A stretch of 64,000 bases of DNA from Luteimonas yindakuii (GTDB taxonomy: Bacteria > Pseudomonadota > Gammaproteobacteria > Xanthomonadales > Xanthomonadaceae), in assembly GCF_004803715.2 (NCBI RefSeq), contig NZ_CP039383.2, forward strand, positions 1,302,001-1,366,000, given 5' to 3'. The translations under genes were made by a program, and so were the position numbers. Under the pieces are notes generated by a model that did not search any database, had not been told where the DNA came from, and saw only the letters and a program-made list of their open reading frames with translations. Of this stretch, positions 8,575-18,614 are shown one piece after another. Positions within the stretch are counted from its first letter, which is position 1, and each line of letters begins with the position of its first letter.

Positions 8575-10794
8575 TTACCTGTTGACCGGTTCCGGGTTGC
8601 CGGCATCCGGCGCGGCGGAGTCGTCGGCGGACCCGGCCAGGCCACGCTTCACCAGCAGCGGCGCGATGTCCGGCTCGGCGCCGGAGAAGTCGCGGAACAG
8701 CTGCAGCGCGTCCTTGCTGCCGCCCTGCGAGAGCAGGGTGGCGCGCAGGCGGTCGCCGTTGGCGCGGGTCAGGCCGCCGTTGTCCTCGATCCACTTCACC
8801 GTGTTGGCGTCGAGCACCTCGGACCAGATGTAGGCGTAGTAGCCCGCCGCGTAGCCGCCCATGATGTGGCTGAAGTACGTGGTGCGGTAACGCGGCGGCA
8901 CCGCGGCGAAGTCCAGGCCCGCCTCGCGCAGCGCGGCGGCTTCGGTGGCGAGGATGTCACCGGCCTGCGGCAGGCGGTCCGCCGGCAGCTGGTGCAGGTA
9001 CTGGTCGAGCATCGCCGCGCCGAGGTACTCGGTGGTGGCGAAGCCCTGGTTGAACTGGGCGGCGGCGGTGACCTTGTCCAGCAGCGCCTGCGGCATCGGC
9101 TCGCCGGTCTCGTAGTGCTTGGCGTAGTTGGCGAGGATCGACGGCCAGTCGGCCCACATCTCGTTGACCTGCGACGGGAACTCGACGAAGTCGCGCGGCA
9201 CGCTGGTGCCGCTGAAGTACGGGTAGGCCACGTCCGAGAACATGCCGTGCAGGGCATGGCCGAACTCGTGGAACATCGTGGTGACCTCGTCCCAGGTCAG
9301 CAGCGTCGGCTCGCCTGCCGGCGGCTTGGTGATGTTCTGGTGGTTGGCCACCACCGGCCTGGTGCCCATCAGCTCCGACTGCGACACGTACGAGTTCATC
9401 CACGCGCCACCGCGCTTGGAGTCACGCGCATACGGGTCGAAGATGAAGATCGCGAGCTTGCTGCCGTCCTTGTCGAACACGTCGTATACGCGCGTGTCGG
9501 GGTGGTACAGCGGCAGGTCGGTGCGGTGCTTGAAGGTGATGCCGTAGAACTCGGTGGCGGCGTGGAACACGCCGTTCTCGAGCACGTTGACCATCTCCAG
9601 GTACGGCTTGAGCTGCGACTCGTCGAAGTCGTACTTGGCCTGGCGCACCTTCTCGGAATAGAAGGCCCAGTCCCACGGCTCGAGCTTGAAGGTCGGCTCG
9701 CCCTTGGCAGCCTGTTCCTGGTCGATCATCGCCTGCAGCTCGGCGGCCTCGCGGCGCGCGTTGGCGACCGCCGGCGGGGCCAGCTGGCGCAGCATGCTGT
9801 TGACCGCTTCCGGCGTCTTCGCGGTTTCGTCGGCCAGCACGTAATGCGCGGTGGTCGGGAAGCCGAGCATGCCGGCGCGTTCGGCGCGCAGCTTCAGCAC
9901 CTGCGCGACGATCTCGCGGTTGTCCCACTGGTTGCCGCGCGCGCCGCGCACCACCGAGGCTTCGTGGATGCGCTGGCGCAGGTCGCGGTTGGTCAGCTGC
10001 GACAGCGGCGGCTGGCCGGTGGTGTTGAGCAGGGTGACGACGTACTTGCCGTCATGGCCGCGGGTCTTGGCGGCATTGGCGGCGGCGGTGATCTGCTGCT
10101 CGGTCAGGCCGTCGAGTTCTTCGCGGGTGTCGACCACGACTGCGGAGTCATTCACCTCGGCCAGCACGTTCTGGCTGAAGGTGGTGCCCAGGCGTGCCAG
10201 CTCGGCGTTGATTTCCTTCAGACGGGTCTTCTGGCCCTCGTCGAGATCGGCACCGGCGCGGACGAAATCGTTGTAGTAGCGCTCGACGAGGCGGGTGCCC
10301 TGCGCATCGAGGCCGAGCGAGGCGCGACCTTCGTACAGCGCTTCGATGCGCTCGAACAGCTTCGGGTTCAGCGTGATCGCATCGCGGTAGGCAGCGAACT
10401 TCGGCGAGTACTCGGCCTGCAGGCGCTTGCGCTCGTCATTGGTGTCGGTACCGACGAGGTTGAAGAACACCCGCGTCGCACGGCCCAGCAGCTGCCCGGC
10501 CTTCTCCATCTCGAGGATGGTGTTCTCGAAGGTAGGCGCTTCGGGGTTGTTGGCGATGCGCTCGATCTCGGCCAGGTGCTCGCGCATGCCGGCATCGAAT
10601 GTGGGAGCGAAGTGCTCGTCGCGGATCTGGTCGAACTGCGGGTACTGCAGGTCGAGCGGGCTGACCTGGGCGAACGGGTTGGCCTGTCGCGCTTCGGAGG
10701 AGACGGCCTGCTGCGGGGCGGCCGTCTGGGCGAAGGCGGGGGCACCGAGGCCGGCGATGGCGGCGGCGAGCGCGAGGCTGAGCGGGTGCTTCAT
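8575..10794 (-). CDS. M3 family metallopeptidase (Dcp/oligopeptidase-like), exported
   Basis: 739-aa zinc oligopeptidase. The HExxH motif appears as HEFGHALH near residue 508, with the family's downstream GYAAGYYAYIWSEVLDAN region near the C-terminus. An N-terminal signal peptide (MKHPLSLALAAAIAGLGAPAFAQ) indicates export to the periplasm, as for dipeptidyl carboxypeptidase-type enzymes. It should cleave short peptides. The start was chosen for that signal peptide; upstream open frame is an extension with no family similarity. It has its own terminator and is followed upstream by the universal stress gene on the same strand. The C-terminal tail (ADDSAAPDAGNPEPVNR) is extra and low complexity. 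Confidence 0.92.
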   Translation of the reverse strand: MKHPLSLALAAAIAGLGAPAFAQTAAPQQAVSSEARQANPFAQVSPLDLQYPQFDQIRDEHFAPTFDAGMREHLAEIERIANNPEAPTFENTILEMEKAGQLLGRATRVFFNLVGTDTNDERKRLQAEYSPKFAAYRDAITLNPKLFERIEALYEGRASLGLDAQGTRLVERYYNDFVRAGADLDEGQKTRLKEINAELARLGTTFSQNVLAEVNDSAVVVDTREELDGLTEQQITAAANAAKTRGHDGKYVVTLLNTTGQPPLSQLTNRDLRQRIHEASVVRGARGNQWDNREIVAQVLKLRAERAGMLGFPTTAHYVLADETAKTPEAVNSMLRQLAPPAVANARREAAELQAMIDQEQAAKGEPTFKLEPWDWAFYSEKVRQAKYDFDESQLKPYLEMVNVLENGVFHAATEFYGITFKHRTDLPLYHPDTRVYDVFDKDGSKLAIFIFDPYARDSKRGGAWMNSYVSQSELMGTRPVVANHQNITKPPAGEPTLLTWDEVTTMFHEFGHALHGMFSDVAYPYFSGTSVPRDFVEFPSQVNEMWADWPSILANYAKHYETGEPMPQALLDKVTAAAQFNQGFATTEYLGAAMLDQYLHQLPADRLPQAGDILATEAAALREAGLDFAAVPPRYRTTYFSHIMGGYAAGYYAYIWSEVLDANTVKWIEDNGGLTRANGDRLRATLLSQGGSKDALQLFRDFSGAEPDIAPLLVKRGLAGSADDSAAPDAGNPEPVNR

Positions 10795-10922
10795 GCGGCG
10801 GGTTCCTGCTACGTCGGAATCCCCAAGAATATCCCACCGCTCCTGACCGGGACCCATGACCATCGGCACGGGCGCGCAGGGAACCGATGTTCCGGCAGCG
10901 CGCGGCGCGCGCCGACAGGCGA

Positions 10923-11342
10923 TCAGCGGACGATCGTCACCGGCACGTCGGCCTGCGCCAGCACCTTGCCCGAGACCGAGCCCAGCAACATGCCGGACAC
11001 CGCGCCGCGGCCGTGCGAGCCCATCACGATCACGTCGGCGCGGGCCTTGCGGGCGACGTCGAGGATGGTGGCGGCGATGTCGCCGACCTCGCGACGTTCC
11101 TTGAATTCGACCTTGGCGCGGGTGAGCGTCTTCACCGCGGCATCGATCATCGCTGCGTGGGATTCCGCATGGTGGCGCGCAGCGGCTTCGGCGCCGATCT
11201 TGCGCTCGACGCCGGGAAACAGCTCCGGGTTCACCGCCACCAGGGTGATCTGCGGCTTCTCGCTCGCGCGGGCGAGCTTGATCGCGAACTTGACGGCACG
11301 CTGGCTGATTTCGCTGCCATCCACGGCGACGACGATCTTCAT
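10923..11342 (-). CDS. Universal stress protein (UspA family)
   Basis: 139-aa cytoplasmic protein with the full Usp fold. It begins KIVVAVDGSE and carries the ATP-binding G-2x-G-9x-G-S pattern as GSHGRGAVSGMLLGS, so it is probably an ATP-binding Usp. AGGAG sits eight bases before the ATG, fixing the start. Usp proteins support survival under starvation, oxidative or antibiotic stress. It sits between the ferredoxin reductase and the M3 peptidase genes on the same strand, 128 bp from the latter and 74 bp from the former. Confidence 0.92.
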   Translation of the reverse strand: MKIVVAVDGSEISQRAVKFAIKLARASEKPQITLVAVNPELFPGVERKIGAEAAARHHAESHAAMIDAAVKTLTRAKVEFKERREVGDIAATILDVARKARADVIVMGSHGRGAVSGMLLGSVSGKVLAQADVPVTIVR

Positions 11343-11416
11343 TGCGGAGCTCTCCTGGCGAGTGCCGGAATTGTAATCGCAAGCCGGCAATGCATGGAAC
11401 GCGCCACCGCGCAGCG

Positions 11417-12211
11417 TCAGCGTTCGACGAACGCGCGCTCGAACACGTACTGGCCCGGGGTGCCGATGCGCGGGGCGGCAGCGAAGCCGCGGCCGTCGAG
11501 CAGCGCGCGGAAGTCGGCCAGCATCTGCGGGCTGCCGCAGACCATCGCGCGATCGTGCTCGGCGTCCAGCGCCGGAAGGCCCAGCTGTTCCATCATCCGT
11601 CCGCTGCCCATCAGTGCGGTCAGCCGACCCTGATGGTCATCGCCGTTGAACGCGAAGGCCTCGCGGGTGACCGCCGGGTAGTACAGCAGCCTGGCGCTGA
11701 TCTGCTCGCCAAGGAACTCGTGTTGCGGCAGTTCGCGGGTGAAGTAGTCGCGATAGGCGAGGTCGGCCTCGTGGCGCACGCCGTGGCAGACGATCACGCG
11801 TTCGAACCGCTCGTAGGTTTCCGGATCCTTGACCACCGACAGCCACGGCGCGAGGCCGGTGCCGGTGCCCAGCAGATAGAGATTGCGGCCGGGGTGCAGG
11901 TCATGGATCAGCAGGGTGCCGGTCGGCTTGCGGCCGATAAGCACCTGGTCGCCGGGCCGGATGTCCTTCAGCCGCGAGGTCAGCGGGCCGTCGGGCACCT
12001 TGATGCTGAAGAATTCCAGCTGTTCTTCCCAGTTGGCACTGGCGATGGAATACGCGCGCAGCAGCGGCTTGCCGTCCACCATCAGCCCGATCATCACGAA
12101 CTGCCCGTTCTCGAAACGGAAGCCGTCATCGCGGGTGGTGGTGAAGCTGAAGTAGTCGTCGGTCCAGTGGCGGACGTCGAGGACCGTCTCGGTGCCGAAA
12201 GCGGAAGACAT
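11417..12211 (-). CDS. fpr: Ferredoxin--NADP reductase
   Basis: 264-aa FAD enzyme that moves electrons between NADPH and ferredoxin or flavodoxin. FAD-binding RAYSIAS lies near residue 50, and the NADP-binding LGTGTGLAPWLS near residue 115. The protein ends AFVER, like the AFVEK end of the Azotobacter-type (subclass I) bacterial FPRs rather than the Tyr/Trp end of E. coli Fpr. The start gives SSAFGTETVLDVRHWTD, aligning with the family's first strand; a second ATG ten codons upstream is less likely. It is divergent from the DUF488 gene. Confidence 0.92.
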   Translation of the reverse strand: MSSAFGTETVLDVRHWTDDYFSFTTTRDDGFRFENGQFVMIGLMVDGKPLLRAYSIASANWEEQLEFFSIKVPDGPLTSRLKDIRPGDQVLIGRKPTGTLLIHDLHPGRNLYLLGTGTGLAPWLSVVKDPETYERFERVIVCHGVRHEADLAYRDYFTRELPQHEFLGEQISARLLYYPAVTREAFAFNGDDHQGRLTALMGSGRMMEQLGLPALDAEHDRAMVCGSPQMLADFRALLDGRGFAAAPRIGTPGQYVFERAFVER

Positions 12212-12302
12212 GCGCGGGGAGTGCCGTGGGGAGAACCGCATATTCTATCCGATGGGAACCATTCTCATCGAACCTGCACGGCGCCGATGGCAGCCTGCGG
12301 CA

Positions 12303-12848
12303 ATGGACACGCTGTGGACGATCGGTCATTCGACGCGGACGCTCGAGGAGTTCGTCGCCCTGCTGCACGACGCCCGCATCACCTGCGTGGCCGATGTGCG
12401 CCGCTATCCGGGTTCCCGGCGACACCCGCATTTCGCGGCGGAGGCACTGGCCGAAAGCCTGCACGCCCACGGCGTCGGGTTCATGCCGATGCCGGCACTC
12501 GGCGGCCGACGTCGCCCGCGTCCGGATTCACCACATACGGCGTGGCGCAACACCAGCTTCCGTGGCTACGCGGATTACATGGACACACCGGCATTCGGCG
12601 CGGCGCGCGAGCACCTGATGGAGGTGGCCCGCGGTACCCGCACCGCGGTCATGTGCGCCGAGGCGATGTGGTGGAGCTGCCACCGCAGCCTGATCTCCGA
12701 CGATTTCAAGGCGCGCGGCTGGACGGTCATCCACCTGATGGGACCGGGCAAATCGCAGGAGCACCCGTGGACCGGCGCCGCGCGCATCGTCGATGGGCGG
12801 CTGGACTACAGCGCACCCGAGGATGCGCAGCAGAAGCTTGAGCTGTGA
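12303..12848 (+). CDS. DUF488 domain-containing protein
   Basis: 181-aa protein of the DUF488 family, recognised by TIGHST near the start, ADVRRYPGSRRHPHF, and the C-terminal MCAEAMWWSCHRSLISD stretch containing the conserved Cys-Ala-Glu and Cys-His pair. Biochemical function of the family is not established; conserved Cys/His/Arg residues suggest a small enzyme or DNA-related role. A possible earlier ATG at 12252 would add 17 residues that do not look conserved. Divergent from fpr; followed by a short palindromic repeat and the convergent ABC exporter. Confidence 0.85.
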   Translation: MDTLWTIGHSTRTLEEFVALLHDARITCVADVRRYPGSRRHPHFAAEALAESLHAHGVGFMPMPALGGRRRPRPDSPHTAWRNTSFRGYADYMDTPAFGAAREHLMEVARGTRTAVMCAEAMWWSCHRSLISDDFKARGWTVIHLMGPGKSQEHPWTGAARIVDGRLDYSAPEDAQQKLEL

Positions 12849-12859
12849 AACGCCTGCAG

Positions 12860-12915
12860 GCACCTCTCTCCCCGACCGCTCCCGCGGGACACCTTCTCCC
12901 ATAGACGGGAGAAGG
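12860..12915. repeat. Short intergenic palindromic repeat
   Basis: An imperfect CTCCC...GGGAG palindrome (clearest as CCTTCTCCC/GGGAGAAGG at 12892-12915) between converging genes. It belongs to the same family as the larger copies at 19428, 43052 and 49549. It could also stop transcription from both sides. Confidence 0.6.
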
Positions 12916-12927
12916 CCGAAAGCAGCC

Positions 12928-14796
12928 TCAGCGGTAGCCCGCCGCCTGCAGCTCGAACAACTCCGCGTAGCGTCCGCCTGTCGCCATCAGCTGCTCGTGG
13001 GTGCCGCTGGCTTCCAGCCGGCCCTGTTCGAGCACCAGGATGCGGTCGGCCATGCGCACGCTGGAGAAGCGGTGCGAGATCAGCACCGCGGTGCGCTGGT
13101 GCGACAGCTCCTTGAAGCGGCGGAACACCTCGTACTCGCTGCGCGCATCGAGCGCGGCGGTGGGTTCGTCGAGGATCATCACCTGCGCATCGCGCATGTA
13201 GGCGCGGGCGATGGCGATCTTCTGCCACTGGCCGCCGGAGAGGTCCACGCCGGTCTTGAAGCGGCGGCCGATCAGCTGGTCGTAACCACCGGGCAGGGCA
13301 TCGATCACCTCGTCCGCCATTGCCCGGCGTGCCGCGTCGACGATGCGCTCGCGATCATCCATCGAGCCGATCTGGCCGACGCCGATGTTCTCCGCCGCGG
13401 TGAGGTGGTAGCGCACGAAGTCCTGGAAGATCACCCCGATATTGGCGCGCAGGTCGTCGAGGTCGTAGTCACGCAGGTCGCGGCCGTCGAGCAGGATGCG
13501 GCCCTCGTCGGGGTCGTACAGCCGTGCCAGCAGCTTGACCAGGGTGGTCTTGCCGGCGCCGTTCTCGCCGACCAGCGCCAGCACTTCGCCCGCGCGCAGC
13601 TCGAAATCCAGGTGGCGGACCGCCCAGCGTTCGGCATCGGGATAGCGGAAGCCGACGTTCTCGAACACGAAGCCATGGCTGACCGGTCGCGGCACCGGCA
13701 CCGCGTCGGGCTTCGAGCGGATCTCGGGTTCGATGGCGAAGAACGAGAACAGGTCGTCGAGATACAGCGCCTGCCCGGCGACCTGCGAGAAGCCCACCAG
13801 CAGGCCTTCCAGCAACTGCCGCAGGCGGCGGAAGCTGCCGGCGAGGAAGGTGAGGTCACCGATCGAGAAGTCGCCGCGGATGGTGCGCCAGACGATATAG
13901 GCGTAGGCCACGTAATAGCCGAGCGTGCCGAGCGAGGAGAGCAGCGTGCCCCACACGGCCCGGCGGCGGGCAAGCGCGCGGTTGGCGCCGTAGAAGCCGT
14001 CGGCCAGCGTGCGGTAGCGGTCGATCAGGAAGCGGTGGAGGTCGAAGATCTTGACCTCCTTCGCGCTCTCCACGCTGGCGCCGGTCTGGCGCACGTACTC
14101 CAGCTGCCGGCGCTCCGGCGTCCACTGGAAGTTGAGGGTGTAGCCCAGCGCGTTGAAATGCGATTCGCCGATGAAGGCCGGCAGCAGCGCCACCGCCAGC
14201 AGCAGGATCAGCCACGGCGCGTAGATCAGCAGGCCGGCGGCGAAGCTCGCCACGGTGATGATGTCCTGCACCTGGCCGAACAGCTGCCCGAGCAGGCTCA
14301 TCCGCCCCATCGTCTGCCGGCGCGCGCGGTCGAGCTTGTCCTGCAGCTCCGGATCCTCGAAGTCCTCGAGGTCCAGGGTGGCCGCGTGCTCCATCAGCCG
14401 CACGCTGGTGGCGTTGGTGAACAGCTCCGACAGCAACCCTTCCGCGTAGGACACCAGCCGCCCCAGCAGGTCGGACAGCACCGCCAGGCCGAATTCGGCC
14501 AGCACCAGCCACAACAGGTAGTCGAGCTGGCCACTGTCCCAGGCCTGGCCAAGGTCGACGAAGCCCAGGCCCAGCCCGACCAGACGCACGACCTCGTCGA
14601 TGATCAGCTTGCCGATATAGAGCATCAGCACCGGCATCACCGCACGGACCAGGCGGATGCCGAGGCTGGTCAGCGTGAGCGTGGGGCTGGTGGCCCAGAC
14701 CTGGCGCAGGAAGGGCGGCAGGTTGCGCATCGCATTGAAGCGTTCGCGCAGGGTGGGTTGCGGGCGGGACGGGGCGGTTCGGGGGTCTGCAGGCAT
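12928..14796 (-). CDS. ABC transporter, fused permease and ATPase (half-exporter)
   Basis: 622-aa inner-membrane half-transporter that would act as a homodimer. The N-terminal ~340 residues hold about six helices. The nucleotide-binding domain has Walker A ALVGENGAGKTTL near residue 412, signature LSGGQWQKIAIARAY, Walker B VMILDEPTAALD near 542 and the switch His in ISHRF. The signature's LSGGQ is intact. Substrate (lipid, peptide or drug) cannot be deduced; family placement is with MsbA/multidrug-like exporters. The gene points away from smc, leaving a 218-bp divergent promoter region. Confidence 0.9.
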   Translation of the reverse strand: MPADPRTAPSRPQPTLRERFNAMRNLPPFLRQVWATSPTLTLTSLGIRLVRAVMPVLMLYIGKLIIDEVVRLVGLGLGFVDLGQAWDSGQLDYLLWLVLAEFGLAVLSDLLGRLVSYAEGLLSELFTNATSVRLMEHAATLDLEDFEDPELQDKLDRARRQTMGRMSLLGQLFGQVQDIITVASFAAGLLIYAPWLILLLAVALLPAFIGESHFNALGYTLNFQWTPERRQLEYVRQTGASVESAKEVKIFDLHRFLIDRYRTLADGFYGANRALARRRAVWGTLLSSLGTLGYYVAYAYIVWRTIRGDFSIGDLTFLAGSFRRLRQLLEGLLVGFSQVAGQALYLDDLFSFFAIEPEIRSKPDAVPVPRPVSHGFVFENVGFRYPDAERWAVRHLDFELRAGEVLALVGENGAGKTTLVKLLARLYDPDEGRILLDGRDLRDYDLDDLRANIGVIFQDFVRYHLTAAENIGVGQIGSMDDRERIVDAARRAMADEVIDALPGGYDQLIGRRFKTGVDLSGGQWQKIAIARAYMRDAQVMILDEPTAALDARSEYEVFRRFKELSHQRTAVLISHRFSSVRMADRILVLEQGRLEASGTHEQLMATGGRYAELFELQAAGYR

Positions 14797-14878
14797 CGCG
14801 TGATTCTGCCGTTGCGGATGTGGTCGTGGTGGTCACGATGCCGCCGTGCACCCCGGCCGGCGCATCCGGCCATCCGCG

Positions 14879-14884
14879 TATACT
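14879..14884 (+). promoter_or_regulatory. Possible -10 element ahead of smc
   Basis: TATACT is a good match to a -10 box in an otherwise very GC-rich intergenic region. No clear -35 is seen 16-18 bases upstream, so this is tentative. It would give a leader of about 125 bases, which includes a small CCGGCT/AGCCGG hairpin near 14937-14955. Confidence 0.35.
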
Positions 14885-15014
14885 CGCCTGTGGCGCCGCC
14901 CTGCGCGGCTCCGTGACCCAGCAGGATCAACGCGTTACCGGCTGTTCCCAAGCCGGATTCTCACCCATGGAGCGGCCGCGCCCTGCGCCGGCCCACGAGG
15001 CAACCGTCCGCCGC

Positions 15015-18000
15015 ATGCGCCTGTCCACGATCAAGCTCGCCGGATTCAAGTCCTTCGTCGACCCCACCACGCTGCACCTGCCGACCAACATGACCGGCGT
15101 GGTCGGCCCCAACGGTTGCGGCAAGTCGAACATCATCGACGCCGTGCGCTGGGTGATGGGCGAGAGCACCGCCAGCCGCCTGCGTGGCGACTCGCTGACC
15201 GACGTGATCTTTTCCGGCTCGACCGCGCGCAAGCCGGTCTCGCAGGCGATGGTCGAGCTGATCTTCGACAACTCCGACCACACCATCACCGGCGAGTACG
15301 CCTCGTTCAACGAGATCTCGGTCAAGCGCACGGTGAGCCGCGACGGCCAGAGTGCGTACTACCTCAACGGCACCAAGGTGCGCCGGCGCGACATCACCGA
15401 CCTGTTCCTCGGCACCGGCCTGGGCCCGCGCAGCTACTCGATCATCGAGCAGGGGATGATCAGCCAGATCATCGAGGCGCGGCCCGAGGACCTGCGCGTG
15501 CATCTCGAGGAGGCGGCCGGCATCTCCCGCTACAAGGAGCGGCGCAAGGAAACCGAGACGCGCATCCGCCACACCCGCGAGAACCTCGACCGCCTCAACG
15601 ACCTGCGCGAGGAAGTGGGCAAGCAGCTGCAGCACCTGGCGCGGCAGGCCAAGCAGGCCGAGCAGTACACCGCGATCCAGGCCGAGCGGAAGATCCGCGA
15701 CGCCGAATGGAAGGCGCTGGAATTCCGCACCCTCGACCGCGAACTGCAGGCCTTGCGCGAAGGCCTGGCGCAGGAGGAGACGCGGCTCGAGCAGCTGATC
15801 GCCGAGCAGCGCGACGCCGAGCGCCGCATCGAGACCGGCCGCGTGCGCCAGCACGAAGCCGCGGACACGCTGGCGAAGGCGCAGGCCGGCGTCTACGAGG
15901 TGGCCGGCACGCTGGCCCGCATCGAGCAGCAGATCGCCCACCAGCGTGACCTGTCCGCCCGCCTGCACCGCGCCCGCGACGAGACCGCCAACGCGCTCGC
16001 CGAACTCGGTGGCCATATCAGCGGCGACCAGCAGCGGCTGGATGCGCTGCGCGCAAGCATCGTCGACGCCGAACCGCGGCTCGAGGCCCTGCGGGCCGAG
16101 GACGAGACGCGCCAGGACATGCTGCGCGAGGCCGAGGCGGCGCTGGCCGACTGGCAGCAGCGCTGGGAAACCCATGGCCGCGAGTCCGCCGAGGCCGCGC
16201 GTGCGGCCGAAGTCGAGCGCACCCGCGTCGACTATCTCGACCGGCAGGCACTGGAAGGCGACCGTCGCCGCGAGCAGCTGCAGAACGAGCGCGCCGGGCT
16301 GGATCTCGACGCACTCGCCGAGGCATTCGCCGGCATCGAACAGCGCCACGAGGAACAGCGCACCGCGCTGGACAGCCTTGGCGAGGACGTCGAACTGCGC
16401 AAGCAGGCAGCACTCGAGCTGCAGGACGAGCAGCGGCGCGCACAGGACGAACTGTCGGAGCTGCGCAAGCGCGCCCAGGAAGCACGCGGCCGGCTGTCGT
16501 CGCTGGAAACCCTGCAGCACGCAGCCCTCGGCCAGGAGCAGGGCGCCGCGGTGGAGTGGCTGCGCCGGCAGGGGCTGGATTCGTCCGCCCGCGTCGGCGA
16601 GCGGCTGCAGGTCGAGCCGGGCTGGGAAAACGCCGTCGAAGGCGCGCTTGGCCAGCTGATCGAAGGCGTGCTGGTCGAGTCGCCCGAAGCACTGGTGCAG
16701 GCGCTGGCTGACCTCGGCGAAGGCCGCCTCGCGCTTGTTTCAGCGGAGGACGGCGACGCCGCTTTCGCGCCGACCTCGCTGGCGGCCAGGGTGCGCGGCC
16801 CACTGGCGATCCGCCGCCTGCTGGCGCGCCTGCACGCGGCCGAGACGCTGGCAGAGGCGCGCGCATTGCAGGCCACGCTGCCCGAGGGCGATTCGGTCAT
16901 CACCCGCAATGGCGAGCGCTTGGGTGCGGGTTGGGTGCGCGTGCTGCGTTCCGGCGCGGCCAAGCAGGGTGCGCTGCTGCGCGAGCGCGAGATCCAGTCG
17001 TTGCGTGCCGAGATCGCCAGCCTGCAGGAGCGCGAGGGCGAGCTGGAGGCGGCCGCTGCACAGCGTCGCGAGCGGCTGCTGGCCGCCGAACAGGCGCGCG
17101 AGGAAGCGCAGCGCCAGCTCTATGTCGCCCACCGCAGCGCATCCGAACTCGCCGGCCAGTTGCAGAGCCAGCAGGGCCGGCTGGATGCGGCACGCAACCG
17201 CATCACCCGCGTCGACCAGGAGCTGGACGAACTCATCGCCACGCTCGACAGCTCGGCGACGCAGTCGCGCGAGGCGCGTGGCCGGCTGGAGGACGCGATC
17301 GGCCTGATGGCGGGTCACGAACAGGCGCGGCAGGCGCTGGAAGCCGAGCGCACGGCGCTGGCACAGGCCCGCGATGCCGCACGCGATGCCGCACGCGCGT
17401 CGCGCGATGCGGCGCACGCACTGGCGCTGAGCCTGGAATCGCAGCGTGCACAGATCGCCGGGCTTGCGCAGGCGCTGGATCGCATGGGCGCGCAGCGTGG
17501 CCAGCTCGACAGCCGGCTGGAGGAGATCGCACTGCAGCTCGCCGACGGCGATGCGCCGGTCGGTGACCTCGAGGAACAACGCCAGTCCGCACTGGAACAA
17601 CGCGTGCTCGCCGACAACGCGCTGGCTGCGGCACGCTCTGCGCTGGACGGCATCGAACACGAGTTGCGCGCATTCGAACAGACCCGCCAGCAGCGCGACG
17701 CGCATGCGCTGGCCCAGCGCGAGGCGATCTCGCAGCGCAGGCTCGACCAGCAGGCGCTGGTGATCCGCGCCGACCAGCTGCGTGCGGCTGTCGTCGAAGC
17801 GGGCTACGAGATGGACGCGGTGCTGGCCAACGTGGCCGATGACGCCAGCGCCCCGGCATGGGAAAAGATGGTCGCCGACTTCGACGGCCGCCTGCGCCGG
17901 CTCGAGCCCGTGAACCTCGCCGCGATCCAGGAGCACGCCGAGGCCGCGCAGCGCAAGGAATACCTCGACAGCCAGGATGCCGACCTCAACTCGGCGCTGG

Positions 18001-18518
18001 AAACGCTGGAAGACGCGATCCGCAAGATCGACCGCGAAACCCGCGGCCGCTTCAAGGACACCTTCGACCGCGTCAATGCCGGCGTGCAGGAACTCTATCC
18101 GCGCCTGTTCGGCGGTGGCCATGCCTACCTCGAACTCACCGGCGAGGACCTGCTCGATACCGGCGTGACGATCATGGCGCGCCCGCCGGGCAAGCGCGTG
18201 TCCAGCATCTCGCTGCTGTCGGGTGGCGAGAAGGCGATGACCGCGGTGGCGCTGGTGTTCGCGATCTTCCGCCTCAATCCCGCGCCGTTCTGCCTGCTCG
18301 ACGAGGTCGACGCGCCGCTCGACGAGGCCAACGTCGGCCGCTTCACCGCGATGGTGTCGGAGATGAGCGAGCAGGTGCAGTTCCTGTTCGTCACCCACAA
18401 CAAGGCGACGATGGAAGCCGCGCACCAGCTCAGTGGCGTTACCATGCGCGAGCCCGGCGTCAGCCGGCTGGTTTCGGTGGACCTTGCCGAGGCGGCGCGC
18501 CTGGCCGGCGCGGCCTGA
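15015..18518 (+). CDS. smc: Chromosome segregation protein SMC
   Basis: 1167-aa SMC ATPase that organises and condenses the chromosome. The N-terminal head has Walker A GPNGCGKSN at residues 31-39. Long coiled coils (Glu/Arg/Ala/Gln-rich) flank a hinge around residues 520-670. The C-terminal head carries the ABC signature LLSGGEKAMTAVAL and Walker B FCLLDEVDAPLD. Length matches bacterial SMC (~1,170 aa). The start is placed at the ATG that begins RLSTIKLAGFKSF, the universal SMC N-terminus; the frame is open upstream but without similarity. First gene of the smc-zipA-ligA run, the arrangement usual in xanthomonads. No scpA/scpB is in the window. Confidence 0.96.
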   Translation: MRLSTIKLAGFKSFVDPTTLHLPTNMTGVVGPNGCGKSNIIDAVRWVMGESTASRLRGDSLTDVIFSGSTARKPVSQAMVELIFDNSDHTITGEYASFNEISVKRTVSRDGQSAYYLNGTKVRRRDITDLFLGTGLGPRSYSIIEQGMISQIIEARPEDLRVHLEEAAGISRYKERRKETETRIRHTRENLDRLNDLREEVGKQLQHLARQAKQAEQYTAIQAERKIRDAEWKALEFRTLDRELQALREGLAQEETRLEQLIAEQRDAERRIETGRVRQHEAADTLAKAQAGVYEVAGTLARIEQQIAHQRDLSARLHRARDETANALAELGGHISGDQQRLDALRASIVDAEPRLEALRAEDETRQDMLREAEAALADWQQRWETHGRESAEAARAAEVERTRVDYLDRQALEGDRRREQLQNERAGLDLDALAEAFAGIEQRHEEQRTALDSLGEDVELRKQAALELQDEQRRAQDELSELRKRAQEARGRLSSLETLQHAALGQEQGAAVEWLRRQGLDSSARVGERLQVEPGWENAVEGALGQLIEGVLVESPEALVQALADLGEGRLALVSAEDGDAAFAPTSLAARVRGPLAIRRLLARLHAAETLAEARALQATLPEGDSVITRNGERLGAGWVRVLRSGAAKQGALLREREIQSLRAEIASLQEREGELEAAAAQRRERLLAAEQAREEAQRQLYVAHRSASELAGQLQSQQGRLDAARNRITRVDQELDELIATLDSSATQSREARGRLEDAIGLMAGHEQARQALEAERTALAQARDAARDAARASRDAAHALALSLESQRAQIAGLAQALDRMGAQRGQLDSRLEEIALQLADGDAPVGDLEEQRQSALEQRVLADNALAAARSALDGIEHELRAFEQTRQQRDAHALAQREAISQRRLDQQALVIRADQLRAAVVEAGYEMDAVLANVADDASAPAWEKMVADFDGRLRRLEPVNLAAIQEHAEAAQRKEYLDSQDADLNSALETLEDAIRKIDRETRGRFKDTFDRVNAGVQELYPRLFGGGHAYLELTGEDLLDTGVTIMARPPGKRVSSISLLSGGEKAMTAVALVFAIFRLNPAPFCLLDEVDAPLDEANVGRFTAMVSEMSEQVQFLFVTHNKATMEAAHQLSGVTMREPGVSRLVSVDLAEAARLAGAA

Positions 18519-18614
18519 CGGCCGAGGCGGCGCGCGATTGGCGCGGCCTCATGGTCCATTCCGCACGCCGGCCGCGGCCGGCGTGCACCGATGACGAGCA
18601 AGGGAGATAGCGCG

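Noticed and set aside
7555..11376. A 1,273-codon plus-strand open frame opposite the sirtuin, M3 peptidase and stress-protein genes
   Set aside because: It is antisense to clearly coding genes, is rich in Arg/Ala/Gly/Val/His typical of GC-rich shadow frames, and shows no domain.
14880..15014. Small RNA or riboswitch in the smc leader
   Set aside because: A small CCGGCT hairpin is visible, but nothing matches 4.5S RNA, a tRNA or a riboswitch pattern that I know; too weak to call.
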